Positions 1 to 9,099 of a DNA stretch of 40,063 nucleotides are shown here, one piece after another. Both the position numbers and the translations under genes were made by a program. The stretch spans positions 1-40,063 of the forward strand of contig JBGVKG010000050.1 of the NCBI GenBank assembly GCA_045123575.1. The letters are read 5' to 3'. The first letter of the stretch is position 1, and every line of letters begins with the position of its first letter. Under the pieces are notes generated by a model. It made no database searches, was not told where the DNA came from, and worked only from the letters and a program-made list of their open reading frames with translations. The stretch comes from SVEL01 sp045123575. GTDB taxonomy: Bacteria; Bacillota; Clostridia; Lachnospirales; Lachnospiraceae.

Positions 1-80
1 TAAGAGAAATGATAAATTCTACTAAAAAAAGAACTTCAAGTAAGCATGATGCAAGTTTTATTCATGTGGAGAGTATGTAG
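1..80 (+). CDS. C-terminal tail of an unknown protein (cut by left edge)
   Basis: The frame starting at base 3 is open from the left edge to a TAG at 78-80 and encodes about 25 residues ending in HVESM. The tail is basic and serine-rich, with no recognisable domain. No start or ribosome site is in the window, so it is either the end of a longer gene or a chance open frame. If real, it converges on citrate synthase. Confidence 0.3.
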   Translation, partial: REMINSTKKRTSSKHDASFIHVESM

Positions 81-351
81 ATTTTCTTAATGATTTGTTT
101 TAGAAATAGAAATGCCGGAACACGAGCGTGACCAAAATTCCAAAGGAATTTTGCTATACCAAATAAATATATCAATAGCATAGTGAAGTCAGTTGCCGGC
201 AAGTCTCCTCCGAACCACGGATGGCGAAAAGGAGACGTTTGCGTGCTATTAAAAAATGTTTATCAAATCGTTTAGAAAATCTAATACTCGTAACCTAGAA
301 TAAAACTGTAGCATTCTTACTCGAAGTTCTTTTAAACAGTTAAACCAGAAT
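81..351. other. Intergenic stretch with palindromes
   Basis: No gene is supported. It holds a perfect 9-bp inverted repeat with a 3-nt loop (133-153, arms CAAAATTCC and GGAATTTTG, preceded by GAC). It also holds a 7-bp pair GTCTCCT/AGGAGAC around 203-235. No convincing terminator with a T-run is visible for the citrate synthase gene on the minus strand. Confidence 0.5.
133..153. repeat. Small palindrome, related to one at 13705-13725
   Basis: Arms CAAAATTCC/GGAATTTTG around AAA. The element at 13705-13725 has the same layout (GACC context, 9-bp arms, 3-nt A-rich loop, CT after it) but different arm bases. The two may be members of a dispersed hairpin family with compensatory arm changes. Confidence 0.45.
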
Positions 352-1713
352 TTATCTATCCTCAATATTAGTGTAAGGTACATGCTCTGCCACATTCATA
401 TAAGCAGGACGTATAATCTTACCAGCATTGATAAGTTCTTCCATACGGTGCGCACTCCAACCAGATATTCTTGAGATGGCGAATATAGGAGTGTAAAGTT
501 CTGTTGGAAGGTCTAACATACTATATACAAAGCCACTGTAGAAGTCTACGTTGGCACTAACACCCTTGTACATCTTACGCTTAGAAGAAATAACTTCTGG
601 AGCGAGACGCTCAACAGCAGAGTAGAGGGCGAATTCTTTGTTCTTACCCTTCTCTTTAGAGAGACTTTCTACGAAACTCTTAAGAATCTTAGCTCTAGGG
701 TCGGATAATGAGTAAACAGCGTGTCCCATACCATAGATAAGACCAGCTTTATCGAATGCTTCTTTGTTAAGAAGTTTATTTAAGTAATCCTTAATAGCCT
801 CTTCATCTTCCCAGTCTGCAATGTTCTTTTTCATATCTTCAAACATCTGTACAACCTTAATGTTGGCACCACCATGCTTAGGACCTTTTAGAGAACCAAG
901 TGAGGCAGCAACAGTAGAGTAAGTATCTGTACCAGATGATGATACAACATGATTTGTAAATGTAGAGTTATTACCACCGCCATGCTCAGCGTGGATAACT
1001 AAAGCGATATCTAATATCTTAGCTTCTAATGGAGTATACTTCTGGTCTGGTCTCAATGTGTAGAGAATGTTCTCAGCAGTAGAGAGATTTGGATCAGGAG
1101 TATGGATAATAAGGCTCTCACCATCATGGTAATGTCTGTATGTTCTGTATCCGTATACTGAAAGCATAGGGAATAAAGATATAAGCTGAAGACTTTGTCT
1201 AAGTACATTTGGAATAGAAATGTCATCAGCAGCCTCATCATAAGAGTAAAGTGTAAGTACGCTTCTTGCCAGTGTGTTCATCATATCGCGGCTAGGAGCT
1301 TTCATAATAATGTCGCGGACAAAGCTTGTAGGTAATGAACGATACTTTGCCAACAGAGAGCAGAAGCTCTTTAATTCATCCTTGTTTGGTAATGTACCAA
1401 AGAGAAGAAGATATGTAATCTCTTCAAAGCCGAAACGGTCATCCTTTAAGAAACCATCTACTAATTCATATAAGTCATATCCGCGATAATACAGATGACC
1501 TTCTGTAGGTGTTGAAACACCATCAACTATTTTATATGCTTCGATTTCACCTATTTCGGTGAGACCTGTAAGAACTCCGTGTCCATTTAAGTCACGAAGA
1601 CCTCTTTTAACCTCGTATTTGTCATAAAGTGCAGGGTCAATAGTATGTTCACAGCACTTGTTAGCCAACGAAAGAATTTCCGGTGTGATTTCTGAATAGT
1701 TTATATCAGCCAT
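352..1713 (-). CDS. gltA: Citrate synthase
   Basis: A 453-aa protein that condenses oxaloacetate and acetyl-CoA to citrate in the cytoplasm. The Si-type citrate synthase active site is visible: His280 in GPKHGGAN, His331 in GMGHAVYSLSDPRA and Asp390 in NVDFYSG. The HAEHGGGNNST substrate-binding segment lies at about 241-251. Length fits the family. The start has AAGGAGG seven bases upstream. The gene stands alone and is divergent from rarA; no aconitase or isocitrate dehydrogenase gene is in the window. In such fermenters it usually feeds an incomplete pathway to glutamate, which is inference here. A possible -10 (TATAAT, minus strand, 1788-1793) lies about 75 bases upstream. Confidence 0.95.
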   Translation of the reverse strand: MADINYSEITPEILSLANKCCEHTIDPALYDKYEVKRGLRDLNGHGVLTGLTEIGEIEAYKIVDGVSTPTEGHLYYRGYDLYELVDGFLKDDRFGFEEITYLLLFGTLPNKDELKSFCSLLAKYRSLPTSFVRDIIMKAPSRDMMNTLARSVLTLYSYDEAADDISIPNVLRQSLQLISLFPMLSVYGYRTYRHYHDGESLIIHTPDPNLSTAENILYTLRPDQKYTPLEAKILDIALVIHAEHGGGNNSTFTNHVVSSSGTDTYSTVAASLGSLKGPKHGGANIKVVQMFEDMKKNIADWEDEEAIKDYLNKLLNKEAFDKAGLIYGMGHAVYSLSDPRAKILKSFVESLSKEKGKNKEFALYSAVERLAPEVISSKRKMYKGVSANVDFYSGFVYSMLDLPTELYTPIFAISRISGWSAHRMEELINAGKIIRPAYMNVAEHVPYTNIEDR

Positions 1714-1884
1714 TTTGAACCTCCTTAAAATTTCTTAGTGTTTTCTAAAAATGTAAAGCTTCCCGAACTTCAACGATTTAAAGATACATTATAGTGGTGT
1801 AAGTTTACCATAAAACAGAAAAATACACAAGGTTAAACACAAAAAAAACACGAATAAGATAATCGACATTTTTTTTGATGAAAT

Positions 1885-1901
1885 ACCATATTTTATATGG
1901 T
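1885..1901. promoter_or_regulatory. Palindrome in the gltA/rarA divergent region
   Basis: A perfect 7-bp inverted repeat, ACCATAT-TTT-ATATGGT, lies just upstream of a TGG-TATACT extended -10 (1918-1926) that probably drives rarA. It could be an operator. A similar ATATGGTGTATT string occurs upstream of ppdK near 25610-25622, but there it is part of a looser hairpin. Confidence 0.35.
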
Positions 1902-1985
1902 GTATTGTCGAGAAATGTGGTATACTTAAATCCGTATGTGACCCTATAAAGAAATAAGGTCGATATGATTCGGAACGGAGGTGTA

Positions 1986-3317
1986 ATGGTGGATTTATTT
2001 GAATATATGCGTAGCAATAGTATGGAAAAGGAGTCACCATTAGCTTCAAGACTTAGACCAACTACCCTAGAGGAGGTTGCTGGACAAAAGCACATCATAG
2101 GTAAGGATAAGCTTTTGTACAGAGCTATTAAGGCGGACAAGATAAGCTCAGTTATTTTTTATGGCCCACCAGGCACAGGTAAGACCACGTTGGCTAAGGT
2201 TATTGCCAATACAACTAGTGCTGATTTTAAGCAGATTAATGCCACAGTTGCCAATAAGAAAGATATGGAAGAAGTGGTGGAGGCAGCTAAGGCTTCTATG
2301 GGGATGTATGGCAAGAAAACAATATTGTTTATAGACGAGATACATCGTTTCAATAAGAGTCAGCAGGACTATTTATTACCATTTGTTGAGGATGGAACAC
2401 TTACACTTATAGGTGCGACTACAGAGAATCCATACTTTGAGGTGAATAATGCGCTTCTTTCACGTTCTATTATATTTGAATTGAAGCCATTGGAACGACA
2501 GGATATAAAAGAACTTATTTATAGAGCTGTAAATGATGAAAAAAAAGGCATGGGCTCATATGATGCAGTCATAGCTGAGGATGCAGCTGACTTTTTGGCA
2601 GATGTATGTGGTGGTGATGCCCGTATGGCTTTGAATGCTATTGAGTTAGGAATCCTTACTACTGAGAGAAGTGAAGACGGAAAGATATATATCACATTAC
2701 AGGTAGCAGAGCAGTGTATACAGAAACGAGCAGCCAGATATGATAAGGATGGCGATAATCATTATGATACGATTTCGGCATTTATAAAGAGTATGCGTGG
2801 TTCGGATGTGGATGCAGCATTATACTATCTTGCTAGAATGCTTTACGCAGGTGAAAGTATTACATTTATAGCTAGACGAATAATTATATGTGCTGCGGAG
2901 GATGTAGGACTTGCTGATCCACAGGCTCTAGTGGTTGCAAATGCAGCTGCGGATGCAGTGCATAAGATAGGTATGCCGGAAGCAACACTTATATTGGCGG
3001 AAGCGGCAGCTTATGTTGCATCAGCACCGAAAAGCAATGCTTCATATATGGGTATAGAGGCAGCTATGAATTATGTTAAAAATAATCCTATGGGGGCAAT
3101 ACCAGCTCACTTACAGGATGCTCATTATAAAGGTGCAGCTAAGCTGGGCCATGGATTAAATTATAAATATGCTCATGATTATAAGAATCATTATGTAAAG
3201 CAACAATATCTTCCGGATGGTATGGAGGATATAACATTCTATCAGCCTACAGATAATGGATATGAGGCTAAGATTGCAAATCATTTAGACAGGATAAGAA
3301 AGGAAGCTACAGAGTAA
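1986..3317 (+). CDS. rarA: Replication-associated recombination protein A (AAA+ ATPase)
   Basis: RarA/MgsA-family AAA+ ATPase of about 443 aa acting at stalled replication forks, related to clamp-loader ATPases and eukaryotic WRNIP1. Visible are Walker A GPPGTGKTT (about 60-68), Walker B LFIDEIHRF (Asp117) and sensor 1 GATTENP. The C-terminal tetramerisation region includes the typical NPMGAIPAHLQDAHYKGA segment. I place the start at the ATG behind GGAGG (1977-1981). An in-frame ATG seven codons upstream (1965) is possible but has a weaker site. One base separates its stop from the next gene, so it probably heads the operon of uncharacterised genes; whether they share a function is unknown. 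Confidence 0.93.
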   Translation: MVDLFEYMRSNSMEKESPLASRLRPTTLEEVAGQKHIIGKDKLLYRAIKADKISSVIFYGPPGTGKTTLAKVIANTTSADFKQINATVANKKDMEEVVEAAKASMGMYGKKTILFIDEIHRFNKSQQDYLLPFVEDGTLTLIGATTENPYFEVNNALLSRSIIFELKPLERQDIKELIYRAVNDEKKGMGSYDAVIAEDAADFLADVCGGDARMALNAIELGILTTERSEDGKIYITLQVAEQCIQKRAARYDKDGDNHYDTISAFIKSMRGSDVDAALYYLARMLYAGESITFIARRIIICAAEDVGLADPQALVVANAAADAVHKIGMPEATLILAEAAAYVASAPKSNASYMGIEAAMNYVKNNPMGAIPAHLQDAHYKGAAKLGHGLNYKYAHDYKNHYVKQQYLPDGMEDITFYQPTDNGYEAKIANHLDRIRKEATE

Positions 3318-3318
3318 C

Positions 3319-6300
3319 ATGAAAGAACTTGTTAGTAAATTGGCAAGAGGAATAATTGAATATGATATGCCAGTACTAGAAGTGTCTGTATCTGAGATAG
3401 ATAGAAGACTGTACTCAGAGAAGATTACAGAGGATAGCTTTGTAGTGTATTCTTCTAATGATTTGGAGCTTGAGGGTATAGTATTTTCAACCAATGAAAA
3501 TGTGAAGATACTGAATAAAACCTTCTTAGGCAGAAGAAATATTATTACTTATCGCATCGACGGAAAGTATCTTAATGAAGGCGATGTAGTAGAGGGAAAT
3601 ATATGTGTTGTAAGTAATGGTGGAGAGGTTGAGATACCTTTTAAGTTTAAGGTTGATTCAACAAGCTTTACATCATCTATGGGAGAGATAAAGAATCTAT
3701 TCCATTTTGCGAATCTGGTGCAGATGAATTATGATGAGGCGCTTGCTATATACAAGTCTCCTGATTTTACTCATATATTCCTTGAAGATGATTTTTACTT
3801 GATATCAATGTATGACGGATTAAAAGATTCGCCTAATCAGGAGATGGCTATGGAGGAATTCCTTATAGCTGCCAATAAAAAGAATCCTACAAAAATAGCT
3901 ATATCATCAGAGGGCAAAGAGTACACATGTATAACTGAAGATCAGGGAGATGTTATAGTAGTATCAAAGGAAAGCTGGGGATATGCTTACATTGATGTGA
4001 TAGTGGATGGAGATTTCTTATCTGTTGAGAAAAGTAAAATAACATCCAGTGATTTTGCAGGAAGTAATTATGAGTTTAAATATTACATTAATGCTAATAA
4101 ACTTCATGCAGGTAATAACTTTGGCTATATTGAGTTTGTTACAAAGTCACAGCGCATAAGATACACTGTGTCAGTGAAGGATGATACAAAAACTGCTCAT
4201 TCGGAGAAAATGTATAAGCTAGGCATAAGAGATATACTTAGAAAGTATATTGATTTCCGTGTGCATAGATTAAGTATGGACAGATGGACTGATGATACAT
4301 TAACTATAATAGAACACATGAGAGGTATGGCGGATAATTATATATTCCTTAGATTGCTTCAGGCACAGATATGTATATCTAAGGGTATGGAAGCTGACGC
4401 ATCATGGTTACTTGAAAATGCTGCGGAGAGTTTATTCGAAGATGAAGATAGAGATATGGAACTATACTGCTATTATCTCTATGTTAGAACTATACAGAAA
4501 AGAAATCCTGATTTTACAGCGGAGATTATAGATAAGATAAAGAATATATATGAGACAACCTGCGATAGCTGGAAGATACTGTGGATATTGTTCTATCTTG
4601 ATGAAACCTATGATAATAATATAAGCATTAAGTTGACTAGAATAAAGGAACAGTATAGAAAAGGAATGACTTCCCCACTTATGTATTTTGAAGCCATAAG
4701 TATTTTTAATGAGCATCCTGCACTGTTAAGAGTATTGGATGATTTTGAGTTACAAGTACTGAATTTTGGCAGTAGGGAATCAATTATTTCGAAAAGATTG
4801 GCTGAACAGTTGGCAGAGTTAGCCATGGGAGCTAGAAGCTTTAACAAGTTGTTATTCTCTGTATTGGCTGAGTTGTATGACATATATGGCACAAAAAACA
4901 TATTGATGGCTATTGTAAGTATGCTAATTAAGGGCAACAAGACTCAACATAAGTATTTTTTATGGTACGAGGAAGCAGTAAATGAAGAGATAAAGCTTAC
5001 TAGTTTATATGAATATTTTATATATAGCTTGCCAAAGAATTATGATAGGCCATTGCCACAATTAGTATTGTTGTATTTTGGATATAACAGTAGTATGGCA
5101 AATGAAAAGCTGGCACTTGTATATGAGAATATTATTCGCAACAAGTACGAGCTTGATAGTGTATATAGAAATTATGAAAGTCAAATGGAACGATTCACTG
5201 CTAAATGTATGGAGCAGGGAATTATAGATGAACATTTGGCAGTGGTTTATAAGGCTATGCTGAAAAATGCGATGGTTACACCAGAGATATGTGATAAGCT
5301 GCCTAAGATATTGTGTACATATATGATAAAATGTAAGCAGGATAACATAAGAGAGGTTATGGTTATCCATAAAGAACAAGGTCAGATAAAGAGATATCCT
5401 ATGGTGGATGGCAAAGCTTATGTTGAGATGTATACTGAGGATGCGGCCATTATCTTTATAGATGTAAACGGTGCTAGATATGCAAAGTCAGTAGATTATA
5501 CTGTAAATAAGCTTTTAGATATGGAAGAATATATAGATATATGTTTCGAGATGTCTACAGAGAATCAATGGTTGATTTTACATATAGCAGACAGATATTT
5601 GAAGTACAGAAAGCATCCAGACAGAACTATAGGCATTCTTAAATATATGGTTCATATGGATGGCATTCGTCCGCAATATAAGAATTATGTTGAGAAGGAT
5701 ATAGTAGATTATTATTCATCTAACTATGATTTGGAGGCGGTAGACGAATATCTGGAGAATGTAGATGGAACTTTCTTTGGTACAAAACCAAGGATAAAGC
5801 TTATGGAACTTATGATTTTAAGAGGTATGTATGAGCGTGCATACCAGTATATGCAGGAATTTGGATACTCCATAATAGATCCAGGTCGTTTGCTTAGATG
5901 TGTATCGAAGCTTATAGATATGAAAGAATTTGAACGTGATGAATTATTGCTTGAGATGGCTATACACGTGTATAGAAAGGGTAAGTATAATGAAAACGTT
6001 CTTAAGTATTTAGGCTTGTATTACAATGGCACTGCCAAGGAGATGTACGATATATGGAAGTCTTGTAAGGACTATAATTATGAAGATAGATACCTTGAAG
6101 AGAATCTTATAGCAACTATTCTATACACAGGTGCAAAGGCTGCATATATTGGAATGGTATATGAGTCATATTATAAAAAAGGCCCAGGTGAAAAGATTCG
6201 TAGAGCATATCTTTTTGCTAAATCATATGACTATTTTGTAAAAGAGAAGATAGTAGATGAGCAAGTGTTTAGTTACATAGAAAGAGATATTTTACAGGAC

Positions 6301-6879
6301 AATCCTATCCATGATATGTGTAGATATGCTTATGCAAAGTATTGTAGTCAAAAGCAGAGTTTATCAGATAAAGAGATAAACATATGTAGGGATATTGTCT
6401 TTGATATGTGTCGTCGTGGAAAAGTATTTGAGTTCTTCAAGGATTTTGGAAGATATTTTAACCTACCTGTATCTATAATGGATAAAAAGATAGTAGAATA
6501 TCATACAAACCCTAAGAATAAGGTGCTTATTCATTACATTTTGGAGACTGGCAGTTTGAAGGAGCAGACATACACAATCAAGGAGATGCGTGAAGTGTGT
6601 GGAGGCATATTTGTTCAGGAGTTCATACTGTTCTATGGAGAAAATGTTCAGTATTATATTACAGAAGAGTATGCAGGAGAACAGTCTGTTACAGAGAGTA
6701 GTAATGCCACATTAAGCGATACGAATATTTCGGAGGTATCAGATAGACAGAGTAGATATACAATGCTTAATGATATGCTTGTATCGTTTGATATGCATGA
6801 AGAAGGAACATTGTCAGAGATGGCAGCAGAGTATATGATTATGTCTAAACTCACAGATTTGGTATTTGAGGCAAAGTAG
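3319..6879 (+). CDS. Large uncharacterised protein, DUF5717-like
   Basis: An 1186-aa protein without signal peptide or membrane segment. I believe it matches the Lachnospiraceae family called DUF5717, from memory. Residues about 1-290 are rich in beta strands with alternating hydrophobics and look like two Ig-like domains, including GYAYIDVIVDGDFLSVEKSK. Residues about 300-1100 are almost all helix-forming, with repeated 30-40-residue units like a TPR or HEAT solenoid. No catalytic motif is evident. A serine/threonine-rich linker (about 1115-1145) precedes a short helical end. It starts one base after rarA and is followed by an Hsp70-like gene, suggesting a scaffold or client-binding partner of that ATPase, which is inference. 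Confidence 0.75.
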   Translation: MKELVSKLARGIIEYDMPVLEVSVSEIDRRLYSEKITEDSFVVYSSNDLELEGIVFSTNENVKILNKTFLGRRNIITYRIDGKYLNEGDVVEGNICVVSNGGEVEIPFKFKVDSTSFTSSMGEIKNLFHFANLVQMNYDEALAIYKSPDFTHIFLEDDFYLISMYDGLKDSPNQEMAMEEFLIAANKKNPTKIAISSEGKEYTCITEDQGDVIVVSKESWGYAYIDVIVDGDFLSVEKSKITSSDFAGSNYEFKYYINANKLHAGNNFGYIEFVTKSQRIRYTVSVKDDTKTAHSEKMYKLGIRDILRKYIDFRVHRLSMDRWTDDTLTIIEHMRGMADNYIFLRLLQAQICISKGMEADASWLLENAAESLFEDEDRDMELYCYYLYVRTIQKRNPDFTAEIIDKIKNIYETTCDSWKILWILFYLDETYDNNISIKLTRIKEQYRKGMTSPLMYFEAISIFNEHPALLRVLDDFELQVLNFGSRESIISKRLAEQLAELAMGARSFNKLLFSVLAELYDIYGTKNILMAIVSMLIKGNKTQHKYFLWYEEAVNEEIKLTSLYEYFIYSLPKNYDRPLPQLVLLYFGYNSSMANEKLALVYENIIRNKYELDSVYRNYESQMERFTAKCMEQGIIDEHLAVVYKAMLKNAMVTPEICDKLPKILCTYMIKCKQDNIREVMVIHKEQGQIKRYPMVDGKAYVEMYTEDAAIIFIDVNGARYAKSVDYTVNKLLDMEEYIDICFEMSTENQWLILHIADRYLKYRKHPDRTIGILKYMVHMDGIRPQYKNYVEKDIVDYYSSNYDLEAVDEYLENVDGTFFGTKPRIKLMELMILRGMYERAYQYMQEFGYSIIDPGRLLRCVSKLIDMKEFERDELLLEMAIHVYRKGKYNENVLKYLGLYYNGTAKEMYDIWKSCKDYNYEDRYLEENLIATILYTGAKAAYIGMVYESYYKKGPGEKIRRAYLFAKSYDYFVKEKIVDEQVFSYIERDILQDNPIHDMCRYAYAKYCSQKQSLSDKEINICRDIVFDMCRRGKVFEFFKDFGRYFNLPVSIMDKKIVEYHTNPKNKVLIHYILETGSLKEQTYTIKEMREVCGGIFVQEFILFYGENVQYYITEEYAGEQSVTESSNATLSDTNISEVSDRQSRYTMLNDMLVSFDMHEEGTLSEMAAEYMIMSKLTDLVFEAK

Positions 6880-6914
6880 AGGAGCATAGTAGGCGTTAGC
6901 TGAAGGATGTATAT

Positions 6915-8225
6915 ATGTCAGAAAATAAAGTTACAGAAAACTTAATAGAAGCGTATGCAATGGGTATTGACATATCGGTAGATTATACTCAGGTAAGCTA
7001 TGTGACAAAGGATGCGACAGAGCCTAAATCATTTAGTACCATACAAGGAGAAACAAAATATCTTATACCTACACTTATGTATAAGATAAAAAACAGTATG
7101 GAATGGTGTATCGGCGATGACGCCAAGCTTAGGTCATATGAGGATGACGATGAGAAATATACCATAAGAAATCTTATGGAGCGAATCTATAAGGGTGAGG
7201 CTATATATTTAGACGATACAAAATACACTCCAAATGGATTGCTTAAAATATTCATAGAAAAGCTACTAGATGAGGTGAAACGTCTAGATAAGGTGTGCAC
7301 ACCACAGTTTATATCAGTGACTGTAGAGAATACTGATAAGGTAGTGGTAGATGCTATATATGATGTTTTAAAAAGTATGGGATATGATGAGGGTCAAATA
7401 AGAGTTCTCAGCCATACAGAGAGTTTTATATATTATACCCTCAATCAAAAGAAGGAGCTTTGGACAAATGATGTTGCATTATTTGATTTTAATTCAGAGC
7501 ACTTTACATATAAGAAACTAAGTATAGCTAGAAATAAACAACCTAACATAATAAGTGTTACAGAGGTTGACTATTCAAATGATATAGATTTGACATATCT
7601 AGATGATGATAGAGATAAACGTCTGGCAGACGAAAGATTCTTATCAATAATCAAGGATGAATTCTATAAGCAGATAGTTACTACGGTATTTCTTACAGGT
7701 GTTGGGTTCTACTCGGATTTTGCAGAAAATTCATTGGTGGAATTGTGTTCTAAGAGAAGAGTGTTTAAGGGATACAATTTATTTGTAAAAGGTGCCTGTT
7801 ATGATGCACTGGCTAGATATAACAAAAAGGACTTTTCTGATTATATCATACAGTGTAGTGGCAGAACAAAGGCGCATATAGGTCTTATGATTAATCATAA
7901 TGGCAGACATACAGCTATATCAGTGGCAAAAGCGGGAAGCAACTGGTATGAGGCAGGAGCTAGAGCAGAGTGTATTCTTGATAATGTTAAGAGTATACAG
8001 ATGGTGCTTAATTCCCCATATGGAGATTATGCCAAGAATATTAGAATAAGTCTTGATGCATTTCCAGACAGACCAAACAAGACTACAAGAGTAGCTATAA
8101 GCTTGTCCTTTAGAGACGATGATACATTTGATGTGATTGTCGAGGATTTAGGATTTGGTGATTTCTTTAAAGCTACTCATATGATAGTTAAAGAAACATT
8201 TAGTGTATCACAGCTATTTAGTTAA
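6915..8225 (+). CDS. Degenerate Hsp70/actin-fold protein, DUF5716-like
   Basis: A 436-aa protein with the layout of the actin/Hsp70 ATPase fold. A phosphate-1 strand with GIDISVDYTQVSYV lies near residue 17. A helical segment ends in LSHTESFIYYTL, recalling the Hsp70 EP.AA helix, and is followed by a phosphate-2-like strand ALFDFNSEHFTYKKL. A VFLTGVGFYSDF segment stands where Hsp70 has its adenosine loop. The classical glycines are partly lost, so nucleotide binding may be weak or absent. The length suggests a nucleotide-binding domain plus a short beta-rich tail rather than full DnaK. AAGGA sits seven bases before the ATG. I think it corresponds to DUF5716, from memory. Function unknown. Confidence 0.7.
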   Translation: MSENKVTENLIEAYAMGIDISVDYTQVSYVTKDATEPKSFSTIQGETKYLIPTLMYKIKNSMEWCIGDDAKLRSYEDDDEKYTIRNLMERIYKGEAIYLDDTKYTPNGLLKIFIEKLLDEVKRLDKVCTPQFISVTVENTDKVVVDAIYDVLKSMGYDEGQIRVLSHTESFIYYTLNQKKELWTNDVALFDFNSEHFTYKKLSIARNKQPNIISVTEVDYSNDIDLTYLDDDRDKRLADERFLSIIKDEFYKQIVTTVFLTGVGFYSDFAENSLVELCSKRRVFKGYNLFVKGACYDALARYNKKDFSDYIIQCSGRTKAHIGLMINHNGRHTAISVAKAGSNWYEAGARAECILDNVKSIQMVLNSPYGDYAKNIRISLDAFPDRPNKTTRVAISLSFRDDDTFDVIVEDLGFGDFFKATHMIVKETFSVSQLFS

Positions 8226-8259
8226 AGGTACAAAATATAAACGTAACAGGAGGCTCAAT

Positions 8260-9090
8260 GTGAGTGGATTATTATTATGTGGCAAGCGAACTGCCAATCC
8301 TTATGTAATAACTGAATCAGGTGTAAATATCTACTCTATAGAGGAGTTATGCTATTATCTGTATAACAACACATATATGGTAGGAGTTGAGTTTTTCTGT
8401 GACGAATTGATTAAGTTTATATCAGATGAGCTTGAATTACCAGCATTAGGTCAAAAGCTTAAGCAGAAAGTAGATTATAACGCAGGCTTAGAAGCATTAG
8501 TTATGGAAGTTTTAGGCTCGGTTGGCTATTACAGTAGCGAGGAATATAAGAGTATAGAGGCAACTATACGAGCTTTAGGAAGTAAGTCAAAGCCGGAGAG
8601 AATGAAAGCAAGAGCAGACATGTTGCTTGATAGAAGTTGTTTTGTAAGTGCAGCAGCGGCATATAAGGATATACTAGCTGATACAACTGAAAAGTATGAA
8701 GCGCCATTTGTAGCTAATATATGGAACAATCTGGGAGTTGTATATTCTAAGCAGTTTATGTTTGAGGATGCTGTGAATTGTTATAAGATGGCATGCGATA
8801 TTGATAGAAATGAAGAATATTTTGATAATCTTATCTGCGCAGCTATATTCGCGAGAAGTGATAAGCTACTACTGGATATTACCAATCAATATCAGGTGGG
8901 TAGTGGTATGCTTGATCACTATCTGAAGGCTATTGAGAGTAATCGTAAGCTATTGGTAAGAGAACGAGAATATATGGATCTAAGAGAACGATTGAAATAT
9001 GATGGAAGTCAGGAATTGCAGGCCTACAATGATGGCATTAGACAGATACTGGATAGATGGAAAGACGATTATAGATTGATAAATAGGTAA
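8260..9090 (+). CDS. TPR-containing uncharacterised protein
   Basis: About 276 aa. I choose a GTG start because AGGAGG (8248-8253) lies six bases upstream; the overlapping ATG one base earlier runs straight into TGA. The N-terminal 60 residues form a small domain (LLLCGKRTANPYVI, then SIEELCYYLYNN). The middle carries TPR-like helices, clearest in NIWNNLGVVYSKQFMFEDA followed by YKMACDIDRNEEYFDN. The C-terminal 60 residues are charged helix. There is no signal peptide. It lies between the Hsp70-like gene and a membrane-anchored coiled-coil gene, so a role as adaptor for those two is plausible. No function can be assigned. Confidence 0.75.
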   Translation: MSGLLLCGKRTANPYVITESGVNIYSIEELCYYLYNNTYMVGVEFFCDELIKFISDELELPALGQKLKQKVDYNAGLEALVMEVLGSVGYYSSEEYKSIEATIRALGSKSKPERMKARADMLLDRSCFVSAAAAYKDILADTTEKYEAPFVANIWNNLGVVYSKQFMFEDAVNCYKMACDIDRNEEYFDNLICAAIFARSDKLLLDITNQYQVGSGMLDHYLKAIESNRKLLVREREYMDLRERLKYDGSQELQAYNDGIRQILDRWKDDYRLINR

Positions 9091-9099
9091 GGAGGAGCT

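Noticed and set aside
4462..5379. Long reverse-strand frames opposite the 1186-aa gene
   Set aside because: They have no ribosome sites, hydrophobic composition typical of antisense reading of AT-rich helical genes, and overlap a clear coding sequence.
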